DNA from: Synanceia verrucosa
Taxonomy: Eukaryota > Chordata > Actinopteri > Perciformes > Synanceiidae
NCBI GenBank assembly: GCA_029721515.1
Contig: CM056550.1
Coordinates: 11,391,431 to 11,455,430 of the forward strand
Length of the DNA stretch: 64,000 nucleotides
Direction: 5' to 3'
Part shown: positions 31,241-41,689 of the stretch, in pieces
Layout: the number at the start of each line of letters is the position of its first letter
Numbering within the stretch: the stretch's first letter is position 1
Notes under the pieces: model-generated
What the model was told of the DNA's origin: nothing
Seen by the model: only the letters and a program-made list of their open reading frames with translations
The model's database searches: none
Position numbers and translations under genes: made by a program

Positions 31241-32822
31241 GGAGAAGGAGAGAAGAGAAAGAGAGAAGTTAGAAAAGTCACAAAAGCAACTGTTAGTTGC
31301 ACGACAGGAAGATAATGAGACAGGACCAAGAGGGAGAGTGCTAGGGAGAAATCAAATAGGAGAAGCAAGTAGTGAAAATGAGGCAGAGCCGTTAACTGCC
31401 ATACCTAGGCTGTATCCAGATATATCTACAGGCGCGGTACCAAGACACTCTGACCACACCCCATCAAGCGCGCCACCGCCACCGTATGTGTCACACACAC
31501 CCAAACCAACGACTAGATCAGCAGGAACGGTAGGAAACTGGTCTAAACAGATAGGAGGACTGTTAAGTCCCGGAGGACAGATAAGAAATCCTCAACCAGA
31601 CGAACAAACATGTTTAGTGGATTCTATTGCGTTGTTAAAACATTTAGCTGAACAAGGTCATAAAGTCAGTAAAAGCAAGTTGCAGTTATGTCAACAACAA
31701 GTAAAATATCTAGGGCACATTCTCAGTGCAGGAGGACGAACTATATTGGAGAGTAGAAAAGCAGCCGTATTGCAGGCACCAAAACCGACAACAAAGAAAC
31801 AGATGATGTCATTCTTAGGGTTGACAAATTACTGCAGAAGTTGGGTTCCCAATTATGCAGAGATAGTGAGCCCTTTGCAAACAATAATGTACAAAAATGA
31901 TTTGAAAATGTCCTCACATTTGGAGTGGACATCAGAAGCAGAAAAGGCATTTTGTGATATAAAGCAAGCTCTAGTATCAACCTCAACACTAGCATTACCA
32001 GATTACAACAAATCCTTTGTGCAAACAGTTGACTGCAAAGGACATTTTATGACATCTCTGCTTATGCAACAACATGGTGGTAAAATGAGGCCAGTGGCTT
32101 ACTATTCATCTAAAATGGACGCAGTAGCATGCGCACTACCACACTGTGTAAGAGCTGTGGTAGCAGCCTCATTAGCTGTGGAGAGTAGTGCAGGAATAGT
32201 ACTATTTCACCCACTAACATTGAAAGTACCACATGCAGTCTCAGCACTGTTATTACAGACAAATATGATATTCTTATCTCCCATGAGACACTTGTCATGC
32301 ATGGCTACTCTTCTGTCACAGCCACATTTGACTATTGAAAGATGTACAGTGTTAAATCCAGCCACATTAATACCACTCCCTGATGATGGTGAAAAACATG
32401 ACTGTCAAGCGGAAGCAGAGAAAACCGCAAAGAATAGAGAAGACTTGTCAGATGTTCCCTTACTGGAAGGAGAAGTACTATTTGTAGACGGCTCTTCTAA
32501 AAAAGATGAACTGGGCAAGACAAAAACAGGATATGCTGTAGTTACTGCAACAACTGTATTGAAAGCAGAACCATTGCCTAGTTCCATGTCAGCGCAAGCA
32601 GCAGAGCTAGTTGCGCTCACGGAAGCCTGTAAATTAATGAAAGGAAAAATAGTAACCATATATACAGATAGTCAGTATGCTTTTGCTACAGCACACATCT
32701 TTGCTGGCTACTGGAAAAACAGAGGCATGGTGACATCTACAGGGAAACCAGTGACACACGCTGAATTGCTTACTGAACTGTTGGGGGCAGTAAAATTACC
32801 AAAGAAACTTCGCAATATGTAA
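31239..32822 (+). pseudogene. pol: ERV gag-pol deletion product: Gag remnant fused to RT thumb and RNase H
   Basis: One open frame (first ATG at 31338; readable upstream to 31239) joins a Gag region with SAPPPPYVSH, a PPPY late-domain motif, to the C-terminal part of reverse transcriptase (KYLGHILSAGG, SFLGLTNYCRSWVPNYAE) at about 31600. Capsid, nucleocapsid, protease, and the fingers and palm with the catalytic Asp pair are missing. RNase H follows, with LFVDGSS, AELVALTEAC and YTDSQYAF carrying the acidic active-site residues. The frame ends at a TAA at 32820, and the next 45 bases read sensibly only in another frame, so two small indels flank them. No polymerase activity is possible. Confidence 0.9.
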
Positions 32823-33326
32823 GTGTCAGGCTCATACGTCAGGGCAAGATCCTATCTCAAAGGCAACGCCTTTGCGGATAGGACAGCAAAAGAAGCAGCG
32901 ATGAGGCAAGCACAGATAATGACATTTGAAACTCAACAACATTTGTCTAAAAACGTACTACGGGACATGCAGCAGCAAAGTCCTGAGGCAGAACTTAAGC
33001 AATGGAAAAGCAAAGGGGCTACAATTAAGGATGACATTTATGTATGACCACAAGGGAAGCCAATCCTTCCAAAAAACCTATATAAATGGGCTGCTATATT
33101 GAGCCATGGTTTGACACATGTCTCAACAGGAGGGATGGTGACACAGGTACAAACTAAATACACTACCTATGGCTTTAATCTATACTCAAAAAATTTTTGT
33201 AGAGCTTGTTTAACATGTGCACGGCATAATGCTCAAGGTAATTTAAGGCCAAAAAGGGGTCGGTTTCCACCCCCACAATATCCATTTCAGGTCATACATA
33301 TGGATTTTATTGAACTAAATAAATGA
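32823..33326 (+). pseudogene. pol: ERV pol: RNase H end and integrase N-terminus, with stops
   Basis: Same frame as the previous piece, with GNAFADRTAKEAA closing RNase H. A TGA at 33045 interrupts the linker. After it come a His-rich SHGLTH segment and FCRACLTCARH, the His/Cys zinc-binding N-terminus of integrase, then VIHMDFIEL with the first catalytic Asp. A second TGA at 33324 cuts the integrase core right after that motif. Both stops are in frame and look like simple substitutions. Confidence 0.9.
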
Positions 33327-34103
33327 GAAGGGAAGAAATATTGCCTAGTGATTGTAGATGCGTTTTCAAAATGGGTAGAAATATTTCCAACAAGTCATCC
33401 AGATGCACTAACTGTAGCCAAAGCATTATGTAGAGAAATAGTACCCAGATATGGCATTCCAGAGCGGATCTACAGTGATAATGGCACACATTTTGTGAAT
33501 CAGATAATAAGTAACATAGGTAAAATGTTCAAAATAGATTTAAAAAACCACTGTGCTTATCATCCACAAAGTGCAGGGCTTGTAGAAAGGACAAATGGCA
33601 CGATAAAAAATAGGCTAAAGAAATGTATGGCTGAAACGGGTAGGTCATGGGTAGGATGCCTTGATCTAGTAAAAATGTATATGAATATCACTGGTAAAAC
33701 AGGTCTAACACCATATGAGGTACTGTTTGGGAGACCATACAGAATACCATGGTTTACTACAAATTGGGAAACTGGAGAAGAGCAAACTCTAGCAGATTAC
33801 ATGAGGAAGATGCTAGAAAAACAACAAAGTAAAACTGATGAGTCTCCACTTATGTCTCCGCAGCAGGAAGACTTAGTGTCACCAGGAGACTGGGTGCTGA
33901 TTCGCAGTATAAAGAAAAAGCATTGGAATGAACCAAAGTGGGAGGGACCCTACCAGGTACTGTTAACCACACCAACCGCACTAAAGATAGCTGAAAGATC
34001 TACTTGGATCCACTTGACCCATTGTAAGAGAGTCATTTTGGCTGAAGACTCCGACAGGGGAGGTGAATCAAAGTCTGATAATAGGGTGGACTCAGACGTG
34101 TAG
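33327..34103 (+). pseudogene. pol: ERV integrase core and C-terminal domain
   Basis: Continues in the same frame after the TGA. It has [22 protein letters not shown] with the second catalytic Asp and [11 protein letters not shown] with the Glu, so the D-D-35-E set is complete across the stop. The C-terminal part has [16 protein letters not shown], the GPY/F module of gamma- and epsilon-like integrases. It would be non-functional because the N-terminal part is separated from it by stops. Confidence 0.92.
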
Positions 34104-34183
34104 AGTCTGGGTAGACCTGAAAGTCAGTGAAGAAATTATAAGACACCAAACCAAGTAGAGGAGAATATAGTACTTCGACTAAA

Positions 34184-35455
34184 ATGACTCCACTGTGGTT
34201 AAAGTGTTCCATTAAAGGAGGAATAACAGGACATACTAATAATTGGCTATTAATGGCTGAGCAGGCTGCAGGCAGTGTGAGACAAGACTGTGTGGTATGT
34301 ATGGGACCAAGACCTATACTGAAGGTAACAGTAGCTGCTGTTCCACCAGATTATGTTATAACTGTAATGAACAACAGTGTAATGACAGACTCTAATTTAA
34401 CTGTTTATGATGAAATATTTCCTGCAGTTCCCCCAGCCCAAAAGAAACCGCTGTTTCACAGTACAGTGGCTATGCAAAATTTCACATGTGTGAATCTTAC
34501 AGGAAGCAATCACAAACTAGGTACAGTACCAGAAGACTATTGTAGCACAATTCATGTTACTAACCATTCCTTTGTACCAGTAAGTAGAGCGGACCTCTGG
34601 TGGTGGTGTGGGGTTAATCAATTGTATGATGTCATTCCCACCAATGCTTCTGGACGGTGTAGTTTAGTTTCACTTTTACTACCTGTAAATGTAATCCCCA
34701 CATCAGTGGAAGAACTGGTGCAAGGTCAAAATATGGGTCCCCGGGGAGACCTAAGACGTACTAGACGATCTACTGTGGAATGGACTGATGATGACCCAAC
34801 ATATATAGATGCAATAGGGGTACCAAGAGGTGTTCCTGACGAATACAAACTGGCAGATCAAGTTGCTGCAGGATTTGAGAGTATTCTCTGTTGGTGGTGT
34901 ACCACTAACAAGAATGTTGACAGAATAAATTACATCCATTACAATGTGCAACGCCTAGGGAATTGGACTCAGAAAGGTTTTGAAGCGGTACATCAGCAGT
35001 TATCTGCCACGTCACTTATGGCATTTCAGAACCGCATAGCAGTGGACATGTTGTTAGCAGAGAGAGGAGGCGTATGCTCCATGTTTGGTGATCAGTGCTG
35101 TACTTTCATACCAAATAATACAGCTCCAGATGGAAGTCTGACTATTGCGCTAGAGGGATTACGAACGCTGAATACTAAGATGAAGGAGCATTCTGGGGTA
35201 GATACATCTCTGTGGGATGGCTGGATGAACATGTTTGGAAAATACAAGACGCTGGTACAATCGCTCTTGATGTCTGTGGCAGTGTTTGCTGCTCTGTTGA
35301 CCCTGTGTGGATGTTGTTGCATCCCTTGCATCAGAGCCCTATTACAGCGCCTGATTAATACCGCCATCGCCCCAGTACAACATGATTATCAACAACTGTA
35401 TCCCTTACTAGCTACTCAGGCTAACGAGTATGATGGCCTTAGAAGCACTGAATGA
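34184..35455 (+). CDS. env: ERV envelope protein, open frame of 423 codons
   Basis: Surface part (about 1-195) has WWWCG at 139-143 and several N-glycosylation sites, then the RRTRR furin-type site at 191-195. The transmembrane part has a conserved helical region, CX6CC with Cys298, Cys305 and Cys306 (CSMFGDQCC), which in this class links the two subunits. A membrane segment lies at about 357-380 and a tail with YQQL/YPLL motifs follows. I see no signal peptide at this start; an in-frame stop lies at 34139, so the N-terminus appears truncated or supplied by splicing. An unusual CWWC lies at 236-239. It is the only uninterrupted gene of the provirus. Confidence 0.88.
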   Translation: MTPLWLKCSIKGGITGHTNNWLLMAEQAAGSVRQDCVVCMGPRPILKVTVAAVPPDYVITVMNNSVMTDSNLTVYDEIFPAVPPAQKKPLFHSTVAMQNFTCVNLTGSNHKLGTVPEDYCSTIHVTNHSFVPVSRADLWWWCGVNQLYDVIPTNASGRCSLVSLLLPVNVIPTSVEELVQGQNMGPRGDLRRTRRSTVEWTDDDPTYIDAIGVPRGVPDEYKLADQVAAGFESILCWWCTTNKNVDRINYIHYNVQRLGNWTQKGFEAVHQQLSATSLMAFQNRIAVDMLLAERGGVCSMFGDQCCTFIPNNTAPDGSLTIALEGLRTLNTKMKEHSGVDTSLWDGWMNMFGKYKTLVQSLLMSVAVFAALLTLCGCCCIPCIRALLQRLINTAIAPVQHDYQQLYPLLATQANEYDGLRSTE

Positions 35456-35680
35456 GGAAGAGACTGGTGCAGACATGGAGTAGCCTCACTCTAATGACTT
35501 TAACCAACTGACCTCTGAGTGTAAGCATTAATTTGAGTAATCTAGAATTGAATACCATAAAAATAATTAAAATAAGACAGACAAAAAACTGTTCAATTCG
35601 CTTCCTTTATATGAACTCTATACTGAAAACCGAGAGGAGTGGTATAGACGGATGTGAGAGTGGAAGGATTAATGTGATAA
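35456..35680 (+). other. ERV env 3' flank
   Basis: AT-rich sequence between the env stop and the polypurine tract. A short frame here has no recognisable feature. Confidence 0.5.
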
Positions 35681-35682
35681 AC

Positions 35683-35692
35683 AGGAGGGAAA
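35683..35692 (+). promoter_or_regulatory. Polypurine tract
   Basis: AGGAGGGAAA directly before the 3' LTR, the usual primer for plus-strand DNA synthesis. Confidence 0.9.
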
Positions 35693-36218
35693 TGTTGGAA
35701 ATTGTACATAAGTTATCTCATGTAATCCTTCACTGATCTAAAAACTAGACAATCATGCTTGTAATTAATGTTGCTTTGCTTGCAAAGCTTGCTGTTGTTG
35801 TACAAGTGTCTTAACAGTTGCTGTGAGAAAGAGGAAGCTTCAGAGATGCAGCGTCAAAGGAAGATGGATCCACAAGACACTGACAACAGGAAACAGAAGC
35901 TGCCTGTAAGACCACAGGACAGAAGAATAAGTCTAGACCGGCTCAAGTTTTAAAACATCAGCAAGAATACACATATAGGACACACACACACATTAGTAGT
36001 GGAGGAGCTGACTCACTTCCCCCTTCCTTTAGTCAGCTCCCCCATTGGTTGTATCTAGGGCCTTCCTACAGAATAAAGAGAAAGGGAGCACAGAGAAGGA
36101 CTTTAGAGTAGTGAGAAGTCTGTGAGCCTTCTCTTGCTCTCCTTGTACAAGTTTCAAAACCAATTTGCCGTCTCTTGTCTGTTATTGATAAATGTCTTTT
36201 GCCTTTTAGAACCTGACA
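35693..36218 (+). repeat. ERV 3' LTR
   Basis: Same length as the 5' LTR and identical by eye. AATAAA at 36072-36077 may serve as polyadenylation signal. Followed by the right-hand GGCTG duplication. Confidence 0.95.
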
Positions 36219-37406
36219 GGCTGTTACCAAAATTTGGTTTAGGTTTGGTGTACCGTTCAGCAGTTGAGAGTTTGAGAGGCATCAGAGAAGATTGTGAGTA
36301 ATTTACTATTCAGAATAGGTTTAGTGTTTTACTGATATCTTACTAAATATTATTAAGTTTGCTGGATTAAGCCCTAAATTCAGGCCATTTAATTTAGCGT
36401 CTAATCATCAAACTCTTTGATATCTGTAAGATGTATATGCAGTATATCACCGTTCCTGGATGGATGGGAGTGAGGAGTGGCTGCAGGTTCTGTCTGTATC
36501 TGCTGGATCTCTGCAGGCGACTTCGGCCTGAACTTCACCAGTGTCTCTTTCGGGCATCAGTGGACATCTCTGGTTGACATGGCTCCATCTCAGTCTCTCT
36601 CTGTCTGTCTCTCCTCTTCACAGCATAGTCTCTGTGCCCTTGCTTCAATTCTTCCCCCCCTCTTTGTTGGTGGGGAAGGTCGGCTGGATTCACACCAACG
36701 TGTCAACCGACAGTCTTTTCTTCTTTTAAGTTTCTTCATGACGGTTGGAGTCATTTTCTGTAGCCTGTTTCTGAGCAGAGGAGCTGGCTCACATTTTCAG
36801 GGCAAAGGAGTAGAGAGAGGAGACAAGATGGTCTTGAGGCAGGATGCAGAGTTGAAATCGAAATTAATCAACAAATTAAACACACAGATGAACCATGGTA
36901 TCAGAGCATGTAGGAAGGTGTACTACAACAGGCAGATCTATGTATGATTGTGTCTGTAGACTTAATCCACAACCAATCCCACATGTCACATTTAGTCCTT
37001 ATCAGAAGGAGGAAAAGGAAGAGGATCTGTGTGGAAGCTGATGTTTGACATTGTAACAGTGATACTTATATGACAGTAGCTGAGGAATGAAAGCATAGTT
37101 AACCATTAAAATCTTAATGTAATGTTCTGTTCCAGGCAGGGAGAAAGGAAGAGACCACATTAAGCTTTGGATGTGTCTGGCAGGATTAAAGCAGGAATGT
37201 GGGGCAATAAAACTCCTCCTCCTGGTGTATGTCCTGGAGTTTCTTGGGTCAGAGAGGAGGAACTGATCTTATCTGTTTATTCTGCCAGTCATAAAACTTA
37301 AGCCTTAAGCACTTAGGTGTCACATAGTGTCAGATGGATTTCCTGGGGAAATACTCAGAAATGAGAAGAGTTATGTTCATTATTTTATGCTCATGGATAT
37401 GCTACA

Positions 37407-38176
37407 TGTCCCCCCAAGATCATTCATATCCAGCCCGATGCTGGATTATGAAAGATCTTACAGCGTGATGATCGCCCCCACAGGTAGACACATGCATATA
37501 CATTTTTCAGATCAGAGTTGATGCTGTTATTTTAATTACTCCAAGAACATTCTAAATAACTTTTTAATGTGGGTTATTTGTTGGGTCCATGCATTATAAA
37601 GAAGACTTAAGATATACAAATCCAACAGTTATAAAATAAAGTAAATGGCATGATCATTCTCAAATTATTAACCGTGGTTTTAAACAGCTTTGTGGTCATA
37701 AAGAACAAAGTTCTATTTACTGTCAGGTTGACTGTATAGATTGACTGTATGAATGATAATTGCTGTAGGAACTTTTGTTTTCAACATTTTGAATTGTACA
37801 TGCTTAAGACATATTTTTTTTCCAGGACAACATATCAAATTCCATATGATCAATTTGCTTTAGAATTATTATTATTATTTTTTTTTTTCACTGAACAACA
37901 GAAACACATCTTTGTCATAATGCTCAAGAAACTCTCAGCTCTGATTGGGTGCCAGTCACTTTTTATTAAGGTCACTTAAATTTAATATGCTTGTTGAGGA
38001 GCATAAGTCCTGAGCTTTCATCAGGAAATGGTCATTTAATTTTAGAGTTTATTCCATTTTGTTCTTATATGAGTCTATGAACCCATCGAATATTCAATAC
38101 TGAGTGAAACAGAAGAAAACAAACTGATCTATTCCAGGAGTGGTTAAATAGCTTTGGTGCATTCATTCTGCCTTGA
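37407..38176. other. Unassigned, AT-rich
   Basis: No supported gene. It holds T-rich runs near 37870-37890. Confidence 0.4.
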
Positions 38177-38676
38177 NNNNNNNNNNNNNNNNNNNNNNNN
38201 NNNNNNNNNNNNNNNNNNNNNNNNNNNNNNNNNNNNNNNNNNNNNNNNNNNNNNNNNNNNNNNNNNNNNNNNNNNNNNNNNNNNNNNNNNNNNNNNNNNN
38301 NNNNNNNNNNNNNNNNNNNNNNNNNNNNNNNNNNNNNNNNNNNNNNNNNNNNNNNNNNNNNNNNNNNNNNNNNNNNNNNNNNNNNNNNNNNNNNNNNNNN
38401 NNNNNNNNNNNNNNNNNNNNNNNNNNNNNNNNNNNNNNNNNNNNNNNNNNNNNNNNNNNNNNNNNNNNNNNNNNNNNNNNNNNNNNNNNNNNNNNNNNNN
38501 NNNNNNNNNNNNNNNNNNNNNNNNNNNNNNNNNNNNNNNNNNNNNNNNNNNNNNNNNNNNNNNNNNNNNNNNNNNNNNNNNNNNNNNNNNNNNNNNNNNN
38601 NNNNNNNNNNNNNNNNNNNNNNNNNNNNNNNNNNNNNNNNNNNNNNNNNNNNNNNNNNNNNNNNNNNNNNNNNNNN
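38177..38676. other. Assembly gap, 500 N
   Basis: Exactly 500 unknown bases, again a placeholder size. Confidence 0.99.
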
Positions 38677-41600
38677 TTCCATCACAAAGTTCCCGCTGTT
38701 TCTGACATACACCACACAGTCTATGGTACCAACATGACCTTCTCACTCTCCTCTTGTCTCTCTTCTTGCTCCAGTGTTGAATATGCACACCGCCTCCTAT
38801 CGTATTAGTTGTGTAGCACGGTCAGTCAGACTGAGGGCAGTCAGAGGCCGCTGACGTTACTCTCCTGTGGGATTGCGAATTCAAATTGATTCATTACTCA
38901 TTTTATTCATGAGTCAAAAAATGCAGCTATAAATGAAAAAGCATTTCTGTTAACACATTTTAATTTGAATTATGGTACAGATTCACTTCCATATCCTAGT
39001 TAACTGAGTGAGAGAGTGAACAAGACAACAGTTCTTATTTAGTGGGGAAAAAAGTTCAGACTCTTTCTTTGCTGACTAACCTAGCAAACGTTATCGTTAG
39101 CGACAGTTAGCAGCATTACTAACATTAGCTAACAAAGTAGAAATAGAAATGCTGCTTTGAGGTGTGAAGCACACCAGTTATCACAACATATTTTTGTTGA
39201 TTTAAACCACTGATCCTGTGTTTTCAATTCATTTTACCACTTATTTACTGTTAAAAAGTTATCTGTTGAGAGAGACAACACTTACCTCTCTAAGACTCAG
39301 AGCGTGAAGCAGCTCCGAAGTGACACAGCAGAATTACAGCTGAGGCGTTCAAGGACACTGGGAGACTGAAGGTGAGGGACGTTGTAGATCATGGCTAACA
39401 TTACTGTCTTTAAGAGGCTGTAGGAGGCTAAATGTCAAAGCTATTGAAGCTACTGCAACCATATGAAAGTAGAAAAACTAACAGACGGACAAAAAAGACG
39501 AGTGGGCAGGCAGACACTGTGGACAGGTGTGGTGGATGTCAGACGTTATTTCATTCAATATTATGTGAACATTATCAAACCCTTTCAATCATTCTAAAGA
39601 TTCATTTATTAAAGCATTGACTCATTAACTCGACTCTTGGATCTGATGTTATCTGAAAAACATCAAAATTAAGGAACAGATATCAACTATGAAACAAATA
39701 TAAAACTAGAATAATTTCTATTTTTTCCATTTCTTTTCAAATCTTAAAGTGGTGTTAAATGGACAAATTAGACAATGTGTTTTGGTGTACGTTATTGCAG
39801 AAGTAACTCTGTCTCCATCTGCTGTTATGAGCTCCTCAGGTCTCTCCCGGCTCTCCTCAGGGGAGAAAATTTAGGACAATTCCAAGGGCCCACGACTGAC
39901 AGGGGCCCCAAAAAATAGGTAAACACCAATATAAAATTATTAAACCATCATCATTGAGTATATATATTGTAACACTGTAACACTGGTTGTCCTGCTCATG
40001 TTTATGTTAACTGGACAATTACACTCAGTTGTGTGTCAGTCTAACCTCTGTATGGGACAGTCCCAGTCCAAGCAGATAAATGTGAACTGAACTCAGGGTT
40101 CAGGGCTCTCTGTGGCTGAGATCCTTCCAGACCTCTGTCATTCAGAGTCCAGCGCTGCCATACTTTACCTGTGACCTGAATAAATATCTGTGAACTGCTT
40201 TTTTAACACAGTTCTCTGGTGTGTTTTCTTGGGGCTTCCAACTAAAGAATTGGGCTAACAGTATTCAAGTTGTACAATAGTTTATTGTCATTTTATTCTT
40301 CAATTTGAATGATTTTATTCTGTTTTATCAATCATTTATTTGATTGTATTTAAGTTATAAGATGTTATTGTTATTTTTATTAATCTAGTTTTTACTTCTC
40401 ACTGTTTTTCTACTTTTACTGTTATGATAGCTTTTAATTTTTCACAGTTTGCACAGATTCTTTGGGCTTGTCAGTCATCTGTGAGTCACTTTGAACTGCA
40501 CTAACCTGTATGAAAGTGTCATATTTATTTGTCCTATAGAGGAGCTAGTGGTGCTAACAGGAGGTCACTGACAACACAAGGAAGTGCAATCAGTGACCAG
40601 GTGTGGAGCAAATGTTGGTGGAGAAACTGCTGGAAAATGTCTGTGTAAAATCCATGTGTGTGTTTCCTGTTGCCAACAAGGTGATGAAAAAGAGGAGCTG
40701 TGTGATGGACAGACTGACTGCAGAGACAGAAAGTGACTGAAGCACGGCTGCTTCAGCCCAAGAGGAGGAAGGAGCTCTTTACCTTTCTACCAGTTTTTAC
40801 CACATAATCAGAGCTTTTACACCTCATATTTATTCTTCTCTGCACTATGTTTACATATCATGCACCAAGATACCAAGCTAAATTCCTTGTTTAACTTACT
40901 TGGCAACAAAACTTCTTTTTAAATCTGTTTCTGATTCCATAGAAGAAGACAGATGTTCTCCATGTTGTTGACGTTCACTCTGTACTGATAACAGTAGTAG
41001 TAGCTGCTTCAAAACGTCTGCTGCTTGGCATGTCTTAATTTCCAATATGAACAATAATTATGGAAATATTGGTGTTTGCTGAGAACAGGCTTCATCATGT
41101 CAACAGTGTCCTGTCAGATGAACACAGCGGTCACACCAGGATGAAGGTAAGTGGTGTAAATTGTTTGCTTGTGATTTCCTGACAGATCTAACAAAGCATT
41201 AATACAGTATTTTTTAAAGTCAGTATAATTATGTATTACTTAAGCATCACTTTGATGTTTTTTTTTTTTTTTTGCATTGAATCACACCAACTGTTTGTCA
41301 CACATTTATCAAACTGAGCATTGTAGCAATGCTAATGTTAGCTTTCATTTAACGGCTACCAATTCATCACCTTTGTGTGCTTAATAAACTACACATACAA
41401 CATGTAGTAATATTTCTGATTGAGACACACAAGTAGCTAAACATTTATATTAATATCAAATTTACATACAACTTATGTTTAAACACACCAAGCAACACAG
41501 AGAGGGAAATGCTAACGGCTAGCTGCTGCTAATGACCAGAGTGCATTAAGCACCACTGCTAATGTGTGTAAACAACAGGTGTGAGTGCTTTAGAAGAACC

Positions 41601-41689
41601 AGTCTATGTTTTAATATGCAGGGTTATTAGCTCTACGACAATAAGCTCCAGATTTGTGGAGAACTGGAAACAAGCTGACCAAGGGTGTT
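38677..41689. other. Unassigned intergenic sequence
   Basis: About 3 kb without a gene or a complete transposon that I can support. Small frames such as the one near 39432 have no motifs. Several GCTAAC/TTAGC-rich stretches are typical of decayed fish transposons. Confidence 0.4.

Larger units (their letters stand above)
29903..36218 (+). mobile_element. Endogenous retrovirus, gamma-like, defective
   Basis: 6.3-kb provirus with 526-bp LTRs, a proline-tRNA primer site, a long leader, gag stub, truncated pol, env and a polypurine tract in the standard order. The integrase GPY-type C-terminus, the Pro primer site, and the Env CX6CC motif place it near gammaretrovirus-like fish ERVs. I see no difference between the LTRs. 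The gag-pol region lacks capsid, nucleocapsid, protease and the polymerase active site, and has further stops. This is an old-virus copy described here only as found. Confidence 0.95.
29320..37406. repeat. Block B: paralog of block A, split by the ERV
   Basis: 29320-29902 plus 36219-37406 together align with 7689-9960. The ERV with its 5-bp target duplication accounts for the interruption. Block B has about 529 bp less than A in its right part, where short TTG microhomology brackets the missing piece. The ends are TGTAACATA and TATGCTACA. Confidence 0.88.
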
